Below, in pieces: positions 15,105-21,433 of a DNA stretch of 21,433 bases. The translations under genes were made by a program, and so were the position numbers. The stretch spans positions 1 to 21,433 of the forward strand of contig CAJTOT010000044.1 in NCBI GenBank assembly GCA_910577935.1, read 5' to 3'. The number at the start of each line of letters is the position of its first letter. Positions within the stretch are counted from its first letter, which is position 1. The notes under the pieces are model-generated. The model did no database searches. It was not told the DNA's origin and was given only the letters and a program-made list of their open reading frames with translations. This stretch comes from an uncultured Hungatella sp. (GTDB lineage: Bacteria; Bacillota; Clostridia; Lachnospirales; Lachnospiraceae).

Positions 15105-15833
15105 ATGTCAGGACATTCAAAGTTTGCCAATATCAAGCACAAGAAAGAGAGAAATGATGCTGCCAAGGGCAAGATCTTTACAGTCATCGGGCGTGAGATC
15201 GCGGTGGCCGTAAAGGAGGGCGGACCGGACCCGGCCAACAACAGCAAGCTCCGTGACGTGATCGCGAAGGCAAAGGCCAACAACATGCCCAACGACACCA
15301 TCGAAAGAGGCATCAAGAAGGCGGCGGGAGACGCCAACTCCGTCAACTACGAGGTGCTCACATACGAGGGCTACGGCCCCAACGGCGTGGCCATCATCGT
15401 GGACACGCTGACCGACAACAAGAACCGCACCGCGGCCAATGTGAGAAGCGCGTTTACCAAGGGCGGCGGCAATGTGGGAAGCCAGGGAAGCGTCTCCTAC
15501 CTTTTCGACAAAAAAGGCCAGATTATCATCGACAAGGAAGAGTGCGACATGGATCCGGACGAGCTGATGATGCTTGCCCTGGACGCCGGGGCGGAGGATT
15601 TCTCCGAGGAGGAGGACAGCTACGAGGTCTACACCGCCCCTGACGATTTCAGCGCCGTCAGGGAGGCCCTGGAGAAAGAGGGAGTCCCCATGATGGAGGC
15701 CGAGGTCACCATGATTCCCCAGACCTGGGCAGAACTCACCGACGAGGAGGCCGTCAAGAAGATGAACCGCCTCCTGGACCTGCTGGACGGGGACGACGAC
15801 GTCCAGGCCGTGTACCACAACTGGGACGAGTAG
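15105..15833 (+). CDS. yebC: YebC/PmpR (TACO1) family protein
   Basis: A 242-aa cytoplasmic protein of the universal YebC/TACO1 family, at the usual length. The hallmark N-terminus MSGHSKFANIKHKKERNDAAKG is read in two parts: MSGHSKFANI and KHKKERNDAAKG. Further conserved elements are GGPDPANNSKLRDVI, NMPNDTIERGIKKA, YEGYGPNGVAIIV and DTLTDNKNRT in the first half, and acidic domains 2-3 with MIPQTWAEL near the C-terminus. Family members have been described as DNA-binding regulators (PmpR) and, more recently, as ribosome-associated factors that relieve stalling on proline-rich stretches. AAAGGAG precedes the start. It is not next to ruvC, its common neighbour in other bacteria, but has its own promoter. 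Confidence 0.96.
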   Translation: MSGHSKFANIKHKKERNDAAKGKIFTVIGREIAVAVKEGGPDPANNSKLRDVIAKAKANNMPNDTIERGIKKAAGDANSVNYEVLTYEGYGPNGVAIIVDTLTDNKNRTAANVRSAFTKGGGNVGSQGSVSYLFDKKGQIIIDKEECDMDPDELMMLALDAGAEDFSEEEDSYEVYTAPDDFSAVREALEKEGVPMMEAEVTMIPQTWAELTDEEAVKKMNRLLDLLDGDDDVQAVYHNWDE

Positions 15834-15889
15834 GGGCGGACAGCGCGGCCCGGGCGCTGCCGTGAAACCAGGCGAACGGTACGCCCGGC

Positions 15890-15921
15890 TGTAACAGTTC
15901 AGATACCCCTTGAACTGTTAC
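15890..15921. repeat. 32-bp palindromic intergenic repeat, copy 2
   Basis: Identical to 9059-9090, including the non-palindromic loop GATACCCCT; flanks differ on both sides. Between the yebC-family stop and this element are two weaker hairpins, CAGCGC/GCGCTG (15840-15858) and GGCG/CGCC, without U-tracts. The first may end the yebC-family transcript. Confidence 0.9.
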
Positions 15922-15962
15922 CCCGGCTGCTCCATAGGCTTTCAGGAGGCGCCCGCTGCCCC

Positions 15963-15991
15963 TTGCGGACCATGGGAAAATATGTTATGAT
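15963..15991 (+). promoter_or_regulatory. Promoter of the PIN-like gene
   Basis: TTGCGG (15963-15968), a 17-bp spacer and TATGAT (15986-15991), 33 bp before the ATG. Confidence 0.65.
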
Positions 15992-16024
15992 ACTTCTGAT
16001 GCCATATATGGTGAAAGGACTATT

Positions 16025-16633
16025 ATGGCCAGCAGAAAAGTTTATCTTGTGGACACGGAGAACGTGGGAACCGCGTGGAAAGAGATCCTTCCCCAGAAGA
16101 GTTCAAAGGATGTGATCATACTTTTCTACACGGAGCACTCACCGGGCATCTCCTACACCGACCTAAACGTGATACGGGAATATCCTTTATCTTTCGACAT
16201 GATTCTGTGTTATCCGGGCAAGAACGGGCTTGATTTTCAGATGGTCTCCTACCTGGGCTATCTGATCAAGACAGCTCCCAGATCCGAATACATCATTGTG
16301 TCCAACGATACAGGCTTTGATGCCGTGGTCAAGTTTTGGAGCGGCCGGGAGATCGAGGTGTGCCGCAAGAGCAAATCGGAGCTGACGGCTCCCCAGAAGC
16401 GGGAAACAGAAGATGAGGATGTCAGGGACATGCTGAAACAGGCATTGCCGGAAACATACCGCACGGAAGAATATTTAGAAAAGATATATGTGATGTTGTG
16501 CAACTATGATGTAAAGCAGCTGCAGAAACTGTATTTTGCTTTGCAGAAAGAGATGGGAGCGGAGGCAGGCATGGAGATATACCGCTGCCTGAAGCCTCAG
16601 ATCAAAAATATATACAAAAAGATACCCAAGTGA
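16025..16633 (+). CDS. PIN/NYN-like domain protein, putative nuclease
   Basis: A 202-aa cytoplasmic protein whose first 115 residues look like a PIN-like fold. VYLVDTENVG (Asp10, Glu12, Asn13), NGLDFQMVSYLGYLI (Asp70) and YIIVSNDTGFDAVVKFW (Asp95, Asp99) place acidic residues where PIN/NYN nucleases bind metal ions. The remaining residues form a basic, helical C-terminal region (EYLEKIYVMLCNYDVKQLQKLYFALQKE) of unknown role, perhaps for RNA or partner binding. GAAAGGA lies upstream of the ATG. No antitoxin-like gene is adjacent, so it is not an obvious VapC toxin; a housekeeping RNase or a degenerate PIN protein are alternatives. Function is not established. Confidence 0.85.
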   Translation: MASRKVYLVDTENVGTAWKEILPQKSSKDVIILFYTEHSPGISYTDLNVIREYPLSFDMILCYPGKNGLDFQMVSYLGYLIKTAPRSEYIIVSNDTGFDAVVKFWSGREIEVCRKSKSELTAPQKRETEDEDVRDMLKQALPETYRTEEYLEKIYVMLCNYDVKQLQKLYFALQKEMGAEAGMEIYRCLKPQIKNIYKKIPK

Positions 16634-16716
16634 TACTTCCCCCGGGATAATCACAGGGATTTGCAACCGGAGAAAGAAGCGGATCAGACATATATGGCAT
16701 CTCTTTTCTAAATATT

Positions 16717-16742
16717 GAGGCCTTTAAAAAGGTCTCTTTTTC
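16717..16742 (+). terminator. Intrinsic terminator after the PIN-like gene
   Basis: GAGGCCTT (16717-16724) pairs with AAGGTCTC (16729-16736), with one G-U pair and a TAAA loop, and is followed by TTTTTC. It separates the PIN-like gene from the reductase gene. Confidence 0.8.
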
Positions 16743-16802
16743 GATTATGGGAAAGACCGCGGCTTTTAAAAGGACAGAATCAGGACGAGGAGGAACACAA
16801 AC

Positions 16803-17912
16803 ATGCAATATCGTACTTTTGGAAAGACAGGAGTGAAGGTGTCGGCTTTAGGCTTTGGGTGCATGCGTCTCCCGGTTTTGGAGGATGGGAGCATCCATGA
16901 GGAGGAGGCCGTCTCCATAATCCGTCATGCCATCGATGAAGGGGTGAATTACGTGGACACCGCCTACCCCTACCACGGAGGCAAAAGCGAGCTTTTGGTG
17001 GGAAAGGCTCTCGGGGACGGATATCGGGAGAAGACATACCTGGCGGACAAGTGTCCGGTGTGGCAGCTGAAAGAAGAAGGGGACTTTGAGAAGATTCTGG
17101 ACGAGCAGCTGGAAAAGCTCCGGACAGACCACATTGATTTCTACCTGCTCCACGCTCTCAACAGGGACCGGTTCGAGAATGTGGTGAAGAAGTTCCGTCT
17201 GGTGGACAAGATGAAGGCCGCCAGGGAGGCAGGAAAGATCCGCTATCTGGGATTCTCTTTCCACGACGGGCTGGACGCGTTTAAGGATATTGTGGATTAC
17301 ACGGAGGACTGGGACTTCTGCCAGATTCAGTACAACTACATAAACTTAAACTATCAGGCGGGTACGGAAGGTCTTTGCTACGCTGCGGACAAAGGACTGG
17401 CGGTGATCATCATGGAGCCTCTTTTAGGCGGACGCCTTGCCAACTTATCAGACCACGTGGCTGCCAAATTCCCGGAGGGGAAGACGGCGGTGGAGCATGC
17501 CCTGGACTTTCTGTGGGACAAGCAGCAGGTGTCCCTGCTCCTCAGCGGCATGAGCGACAGGAAACAGGTGGAGGATAACCTGGTGTATGCGGGGAGAAGC
17601 TCTGTGGCCATGCTCTCCGACCAGGAGAAGGAGGCGTACAGGGAGGCCAAGGAGATCTATGACAAGATGTCCATGGTGGACTGCACGGCCTGCGCCTACT
17701 GTATGCCGTGCCCGTTTGGGCTGAATATTCCGGAGACATTCAAGGCATACAACGTGTTCGGCCTTAAGGGAAAGACAGGGGCCAGGGAAGCCTATGATAA
17801 ACTGGAAGTCAAGGCGGATATGTGCAGAAGCTGCCATCACTGCGAGAAGGAGTGTCCTCAGAACATCAAGATCAGCCAGGTGATGAAGGACATTGTGAAG
17901 ATTATGGAGTAG
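16803..17912 (+). CDS. Aldo/keto reductase with C-terminal 4Fe-4S ferredoxin-like domain
   Basis: A 369-aa cytoplasmic oxidoreductase of the COG1453 type found widely in anaerobes. The TIM-barrel N-terminal part (about 1-285) keeps the aldo/keto reductase tetrad: Asp52 and Tyr57 in VDTAYPY, Lys83 in LADK and His117 in LLHALN. The C-terminal part has two CxxCxxCxxxC sets, Cys294/297/300/304 and Cys341/344/347/351, each suited to a 4Fe-4S cluster; CP follows both. The enzyme may therefore exchange electrons with ferredoxin or flavodoxin as well as a nicotinamide cofactor. GAGGAGG precedes the start. Physiological substrate unknown. It is transcribed alone; I see no convincing promoter in the 60 bp after the preceding terminator. 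Confidence 0.94.
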   Translation: MQYRTFGKTGVKVSALGFGCMRLPVLEDGSIHEEEAVSIIRHAIDEGVNYVDTAYPYHGGKSELLVGKALGDGYREKTYLADKCPVWQLKEEGDFEKILDEQLEKLRTDHIDFYLLHALNRDRFENVVKKFRLVDKMKAAREAGKIRYLGFSFHDGLDAFKDIVDYTEDWDFCQIQYNYINLNYQAGTEGLCYAADKGLAVIIMEPLLGGRLANLSDHVAAKFPEGKTAVEHALDFLWDKQQVSLLLSGMSDRKQVEDNLVYAGRSSVAMLSDQEKEAYREAKEIYDKMSMVDCTACAYCMPCPFGLNIPETFKAYNVFGLKGKTGAREAYDKLEVKADMCRSCHHCEKECPQNIKISQVMKDIVKIME

Positions 17913-17945
17913 ACATAAAGGGAAATAGGTTGAAAGAAAAATGAA

Positions 17946-17990
17946 AAAGGAGAAGGTTCCGGTTTGAATTAAATCGGAACCTTCTCCTTT
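17946..17990. terminator. Bidirectional terminator between convergent genes
   Basis: AAAGGAGAAGGTTCCG (17946-17961) and CGGAACCTTCTCCTTT (17975-17990) form a perfect 16-bp stem. It is A-rich on the left and T-rich on the right, as expected for a terminator serving both the aldo/keto reductase (plus) and trpZ (minus). Confidence 0.9.
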
Positions 17991-18019
17991 GTTGTCTGCT
18001 GTCCTTTGTCTGCCGGGGG

Positions 18020-18793
18020 TCAGTTTCCGCATTCAATGCTGATGGCGTTGAACCGTTCCAAAAGGTCTTCGATACAGATGGAGGCTTTTCTCTCCCCGGC
18101 TTCGTCCATGACCGCCTGTCCCTGGTGCATCATCAGAAGGCGGTCTCCGTATTCCACCGCGTACCGCAGGTTGTGGGTGACCATGATGGTGGTCAGATTT
18201 TTTTCTTTTACTACCTTCCCGGTCAGTTCCATGATGACTTCAGCCGTCTTTGGGTCAAGGGCGGCGGTGTGCTCGTCCAGAATCAGGAACTCAATGGGAG
18301 TCATGGTGGACATGAGGAGCGCCATGGCCTGCCGCTGGCCTCCGGACAGAACGCCCACCTTGACCTGCAGTTTGTCCTCCAGGCCGAGTCCCAGGGATTT
18401 AAGGCTCTCCCTGTAGTAATCCACCCTTTTTTTATTCGTGCCCCGCCGCAGGTTGAAGGGTTTTCCCTTATTGTCCGCAAGAGCCATATTTTCCAGGATG
18501 GTCATATGGGGGCAGGTGCCCATGGCCGGGTTCTGGTAGACGCGGCCGATGCGGCGCTGCCTCCTGAATTCCGGCATGTGGGTGATATTTTCGCTTCCTA
18601 TATAAATAGTGCCGGAATCCACGGGAATGCTGCCGCAGATGATGTTCAGCATGGAAGTCTTGCCGGAGCCGTTGCTGCCCACCACGGAGACAAACTGGCC
18701 TTCCGCCACAGAGAGATTGAAGTCCTGGAACAGGCACATCTCGTTTACCGTCCCGGCATTGTAGTATTTGTTGATGTTGTTCAGCTTAAGCAT
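18020..18793 (-). CDS. trpZ: Tryptophan-type ABC transporter ATP-binding protein (TrpZ)
   Basis: A 257-aa ATPase, third gene of the transporter operon. Walker A is GSNGSGKT (39-46), the signature LSGGQRQAM, and Walker B FLILDEHTAALDP; the DEHTAALD variant is characteristic of the COG1101 ATPases that work with ABC_sub_bind binding proteins. An intact H-loop (MVTHNL) follows. AAGAAGGTG precedes the start, which overlaps the permease stop by 8 bp. The name rests on the tryptophan T-box that leads the operon; without it, only a COG1101-type ATPase could be claimed. Confidence 0.9.
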   Translation of the reverse strand: MLKLNNINKYYNAGTVNEMCLFQDFNLSVAEGQFVSVVGSNGSGKTSMLNIICGSIPVDSGTIYIGSENITHMPEFRRQRRIGRVYQNPAMGTCPHMTILENMALADNKGKPFNLRRGTNKKRVDYYRESLKSLGLGLEDKLQVKVGVLSGGQRQAMALLMSTMTPIEFLILDEHTAALDPKTAEVIMELTGKVVKEKNLTTIMVTHNLRYAVEYGDRLLMMHQGQAVMDEAGERKASICIEDLLERFNAISIECGN

Positions 18794-19706
18794 GGGGCTT
18801 CACCTTCTTTCTCCTCTCGGCGCTGACAACCAGTATCACCAGGAACAGCAGGGAGGTGATCAGCTTTAAGTCGTTGGCCTCCATCCCCATGGAGATAGCC
18901 AGGGAAATGCAGGCTTTGTACACGATGGAGCCTGCGATAACAGCGGTGGTGGGGCGCACAGTGGGAAGCTTTAAGCTGGTGAGAGGGGAGGTTCCGTTCT
19001 CCGGGCACAGAAGCTGAATCCCTATGATGACGCTTGCCAGCCCGATGACGATGGTTCCTGTTCCCACGGAAATCTCGAAAAATCCCTTGTGCTGGCAGTA
19101 GACAGAGCCGGCGAGGGCGGAGAATCCGTTGGCGATGGCCAGCCCCACAATCTTGACCATCCCTTTGTCCTTGGCCAGAGAGGTGACCAGGGATTCATTG
19201 TCCCCCACAGCTCTCAGAAGATATCCGGATCTGGTGTTTAAGTACAAATCCAGCAGCGCCTTGCAGACGATGATGATGAACAGGAGGATGAGAACCATGA
19301 TATAGGGCGCAAGCACGGCAGGCACATGCCCGGCGAGAAAGGGATTCTCAAAAATCGTGTCCTGGGTGAACACGGGGACGTTGGCGCGCCCGCCTGCGAT
19401 GCGCAGGTTCAGGGAGTAGAGGCCGGTCATGACGATGATGCCGGACAGGAGATCCCGGACCTTCAGCTTCACATGAATAAATCCTGTGGCGCATCCTGCC
19501 AGCGCTCCGGCGGCGAATGACAAAAACAGAGTCACAACAGGACTTAAGCCTGCCAGGAGGGCGGAGGCGGTGAGAGCCGCCCCCAGGGGAAAGGTGCTGT
19601 CCACAGACAGGTCGGGGAAGTCCAGAATTTTATAGGTGATATACACGCCCAGCGCCATGACGGCGTAGATGAGTCCTTCTTCCAAAACGCCTAAAATCAG
19701 TGTCAT
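18786..19706 (-). CDS. trpY: Tryptophan-type ABC transporter permease (TrpY)
   Basis: A 306-aa integral membrane protein of the BPD_transp_2/COG4120 branch, distantly related to LivH, with about eight hydrophobic helices. Recognisable stretches are GVYITYKILDFPDLSVD, FPLGAALTASALLAG near the N-terminus and RSGYLLRAVGDNESLVTSLAKD before the coupling region. GGAGG lies 12 nt upstream of the only nearby ATG. It sits 45 bp after the binding-protein gene and overlaps the ATPase gene, a standard three-gene importer in order X-Y-Z. Confidence 0.9.
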   Translation of the reverse strand: MTLILGVLEEGLIYAVMALGVYITYKILDFPDLSVDSTFPLGAALTASALLAGLSPVVTLFLSFAAGALAGCATGFIHVKLKVRDLLSGIIVMTGLYSLNLRIAGGRANVPVFTQDTIFENPFLAGHVPAVLAPYIMVLILLFIIIVCKALLDLYLNTRSGYLLRAVGDNESLVTSLAKDKGMVKIVGLAIANGFSALAGSVYCQHKGFFEISVGTGTIVIGLASVIIGIQLLCPENGTSPLTSLKLPTVRPTTAVIAGSIVYKACISLAISMGMEANDLKLITSLLFLVILVVSAERRKKVKPHA

Positions 19707-19751
19707 GATGATTGTAAACCTCCAAAATTTTGTCCGGGTCGGAAATTCGGT

Positions 19752-20870
19752 TTATTGTTCAATTTCGGTAAACAGTTCCTTTACAGAAGCCATCAGATCG
19801 TCGGGGAGAGTGATTCCCAGATTCTCCGCCACCTGGGTGTTGCCGTAGAAGGCAGCTTCTTTGATGACTTCGAAATTCATCTCACTGGCTTTTTTCTCGC
19901 CTTTTAACACGGCGGCGGCCATCCTTCCGGTCTGCTTTCCAAGGTCGACGTAGTCGAGTCCCATGGCGGCAAGGCAGCCGATTTTCACCTGCTCGATCTC
20001 GCTGCCGAACACGGGAATGTTTTTCCTGGCGGCTTTGTCCAGGATGACAGGGAGGGAGGCGACTACGGTGTTATCGGTTAAATTGGTGATGCAGTCTGCC
20101 TTCTCTAAGAGGGAGTCGGCGGCCAGGGGGACATCGGCGGTGGTGGAGATGCCCACGTCCACGATCTCGAAGCCGTAATCCCCGGCAGCCTCCTTGTATT
20201 CCTGAATGGCAGACAGAGAATTGACCTCGCTGGTGGTGTACATGATGCCGATGGTCTTCGCGTCGGGAAGTACGGCGCGTATCATCTCAAGCTGCTGAAT
20301 GATCGGCAGTTTGTCGCTGGTTCCCGTGATCTCCCCCACAGGAGTCCCGTCGGCCCCTGCCAGTTCCGCCGCTTCAGGGTCGGTGACGGCAGTGTAGATT
20401 ACGGGAATATTCTGTCTTCTGCCTACTCCGTAGGCAGTCTGGGCCATGGGAGTGGCAATACCGCAGATTAAGTCCACCTTCTGGGAGGCGAAGTTGGTCA
20501 TGATCTGGCTTGCGATGCCGCCGTCCGCCTGGGCATTCTCGTAGAGAACCGTCAGATTCTCACCTTCCACGATGCCTTCCTCCGCCAGACCCAAAAGAAA
20601 TCCCTCGCGGCAGTTGTCGAGAGAGCCGTGGGCTGCGAACTGTCCGATGCCGATGGTGTAGCTCTTCTTGTCGGCGGGAGACTGGCTGCCGGTATCCCCA
20701 GAGCCGCCGGCGTCTGCCGAGGTTCCGCCCTCCGAGGCTGCGGAAGAGGTCTGGGTGTCAGCGGTCTGGGAATTCTGGGGGGCGGAGCCGGAGTTTGAGG
20801 AACCGGAACAGCCGGCCAGAAGCGAAACTGCCGCGGCGGCAAGGAATAAGGTTTTTACAGATTTTTTCAT
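19752..20870 (-). CDS. trpX: Tryptophan-type ABC transporter substrate-binding lipoprotein (TrpX)
   Basis: A 372-aa lipoprotein of the ABC_sub_bind family (PF04392). The signal is MKKS followed by a hydrophobic run and LLAGC (Cys21), then a Ser/Gly/Ala-rich tether to about residue 65. The ligand-binding part begins at YTIGIGQFAAHGSLDNCREGF and has the family's VDLICGIATPMAQTAYG, IPVIYTAVTDPEAA and TIGIMYTTSEVNS blocks. The start at 20870 is preferred: GGAGG is 9 nt upstream, versus only 3 nt for the ATG at 20876. It follows a Trp-specific T-box, so the likely ligand is tryptophan; the family also includes binders of other aromatic compounds. Confidence 0.9.
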   Translation of the reverse strand: MKKSVKTLFLAAAAVSLLAGCSGSSNSGSAPQNSQTADTQTSSAASEGGTSADAGGSGDTGSQSPADKKSYTIGIGQFAAHGSLDNCREGFLLGLAEEGIVEGENLTVLYENAQADGGIASQIMTNFASQKVDLICGIATPMAQTAYGVGRRQNIPVIYTAVTDPEAAELAGADGTPVGEITGTSDKLPIIQQLEMIRAVLPDAKTIGIMYTTSEVNSLSAIQEYKEAAGDYGFEIVDVGISTTADVPLAADSLLEKADCITNLTDNTVVASLPVILDKAARKNIPVFGSEIEQVKIGCLAAMGLDYVDLGKQTGRMAAAVLKGEKKASEMNFEVIKEAAFYGNTQVAENLGITLPDDLMASVKELFTEIEQ

Positions 20871-20964
20871 AGTCATTGTCCTCCAATATAGTCTGAATTA
20901 TACCCTCTGCAGGGCACGCTGTCTGAGAAAGCAAGGAGCCTGGGAGTCCGGAGGCTTTTGCGGC

Positions 20965-21005
20965 AAAAAAAATCTCAAACGTGCAGAACAACTGCATGCT
21001 TGAGA
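20965..21005 (-). terminator. T-box attenuator terminator
   Basis: On the minus strand TCTCAA-GC-ATGCAG pairs with CTGCAC-GT-TTGAGA around TTGTT and ends in eight T residues. It is 95 bp upstream of the trpX start. Confidence 0.88.
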
Positions 21006-21242
21006 CGAATAAAATCCGCGGTGCCACTCAACTTGACCTAAGGTCCACTTTTTCATATACTATCATATATGCCGCGGTGATAACGGATGCGGAAGCCGTC
21101 AGTCCCTACCTGGCCGAAGCCTTTCGGAACCGCCCTCAAAAGTCCATTCAGCAATTCTGCTCATATCGCGTTCCCACCGCCGGCGACTCTCTGAAATGTT
21201 TAAGAAAAGCTTACTCCTCTTTCTCAATGGTTTGTTTTATTG
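20965..21242 (-). promoter_or_regulatory. T-box leader, tRNA-Trp specific (UGG specifier)
   Basis: Read on the minus strand, the leader shows Stem I elements AGAGGAGTA and AGAGAG, then a specifier loop GAA-TGG-AC with TGG at 21146-21144, the single Trp codon. The T-box AGTGGCACCGCGG occupies 21028-21016. Its UGGC would pair with 5'-GCCA-3', the uncharged end of a tRNA with discriminator G, as tRNA-Trp has. A terminator stem (21005-20973) and eight T residues (20972-20965) follow. Uncharged tRNA-Trp would stabilise the antiterminator and switch on trpXYZ. Confidence 0.92.
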
Positions 21243-21248
21243 GTAAGT

Positions 21249-21277
21249 ATCTTAATACAGAATGTTTTATTTGTCAA
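21249..21277 (-). promoter_or_regulatory. Promoter of the T-box/trpXYZ operon
   Basis: On the minus strand, TTGACA (21277-21272), 17 bp, TAAGAT (21254-21249). Its -35 box overlaps the -35 box of the divergent promoter at 21271-21299. Confidence 0.85.
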
Positions 21278-21299
21278 CAAGAAATTTATGTGATAAAAT
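21271..21299 (+). promoter_or_regulatory. Promoter of the isochorismatase-family gene
   Basis: TTGTCA (21271-21276), 17 bp, TAAAAT (21294-21299), 29 bp before the ATG. Five of its six -35 bases also form part of the divergent operon's -35 box. Confidence 0.78.
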
Positions 21300-21328
21300 G
21301 GTTGGCAAACAGGTAAGGGAGAATAAAG

Positions 21329-21433
21329 ATGAAAAAATTGCTGGTGGTTGTGGATATGCAGAAGGATTTTATAGACGGCAGCCTGGGGACAAAGGAGGCG
21401 GCGGCTATTGTGCCGAAGGTGAAGGAGAAGATA
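21329..21433 (+). CDS. Isochorismatase-family cysteine hydrolase (partial, runs off the right edge)
   Basis: Only the first 35 codons are present. MKKLLVVVDMQKDFIDG is the signature N-terminus of the isochorismatase/nicotinamidase superfamily: Asp9 is the catalytic acid of the Asp-Lys-Cys triad, and Asp13 in the DMQKDF run is conserved. AAGGGAGA at 21315-21322 precedes the ATG. The catalytic Lys and Cys lie outside the window. Nicotinamidase (PncA-like) and general amidohydrolases start similarly, so the substrate is open. It is divergent from the tryptophan transporter. Confidence 0.85.
   Translation, partial: MKKLLVVVDMQKDFIDGSLGTKEAAAIVPKVKEKI

Noticed and set aside
16025..16633. VapC-type toxin of a toxin-antitoxin pair
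   Set aside because: The PIN-like gene has no small partner upstream or downstream and is larger than typical VapC.
1..21433. CRISPR array, prophage or insertion sequence
   Set aside because: No regularly spaced repeats, Cas-like, phage-structural or transposase sequences were seen on either strand.

Overview
The window reads as chromosomal DNA of an anaerobic, moderately GC-rich Clostridia member, most likely Lachnospiraceae (Clostridium cluster XIVa: Hungatella/Enterocloster/Lachnoclostridium-like). This is inferred from strong AGGAGG ribosome binding sites, near-consensus TTGACA-17-TATAAT promoters, a T-box leader, short lysine-rich lipoprotein signals, a secreted protein with Lachnospiraceae-style cell-wall-binding repeats, and an Fe-S aldo/keto reductase. 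There is no phage, transposase, CRISPR or conjugation gene.

Layout. (1) Positions 1-226 and 9093-9318 are a perfect 226-bp direct repeat. Each copy carries a hairpin, a consensus promoter and a complete tRNA-Leu(CAG); the copies diverge 8 nt after the tRNA into two unrelated terminators. (2) Between them lie a minus-strand secreted zinc-ribbon protein (341-979) and a plus-strand six-gene oligopeptide/dipeptide ABC transporter operon (1289-8947): lipoprotein binding protein, cytoplasmic S9 peptidase, OppB/OppC-type permeases and OppD/OppF-type ATPases. The operon would import peptides and cleave them inside. (3) At 9473-13457 a chemoreceptor (minus) and a surface lipoprotein flavin reductase with FMN and FAD domains (plus) are divergently transcribed. 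(4) A GH4 6-phospho-alpha-glucosidase (minus) converges on the reductase. (5) Next come a YebC/TACO1-family protein, a PIN-like putative nuclease, and an aldo/keto reductase with two C-terminal 4Fe-4S motifs, all plus strand with separate signals. (6) A minus-strand trpXYZ-type ABC transporter (20870-18020) follows a T-box leader whose specifier codon is UGG (Trp) and whose acceptor-pairing bases UGGC fit the G73 discriminator of tRNA-Trp. This makes it a tryptophan importer regulated by uncharged tRNA-Trp. (7) The right edge cuts an isochorismatase-family hydrolase whose promoter shares its -35 box, back to back, with the T-box operon promoter.

The most unusual features are the identical tRNA-Leu cassettes bracketing the peptide-uptake operon, the peptidase built into that operon, the paired chemoreceptor and extracellular reductase (which lacks the usual dicarboxylate-binding arginine motif), the Trp T-box with a shared divergent promoter, and a family of intergenic palindromes. 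I did not find a clearly novel multi-gene system; most loci are recognisable families in suggestive arrangements.
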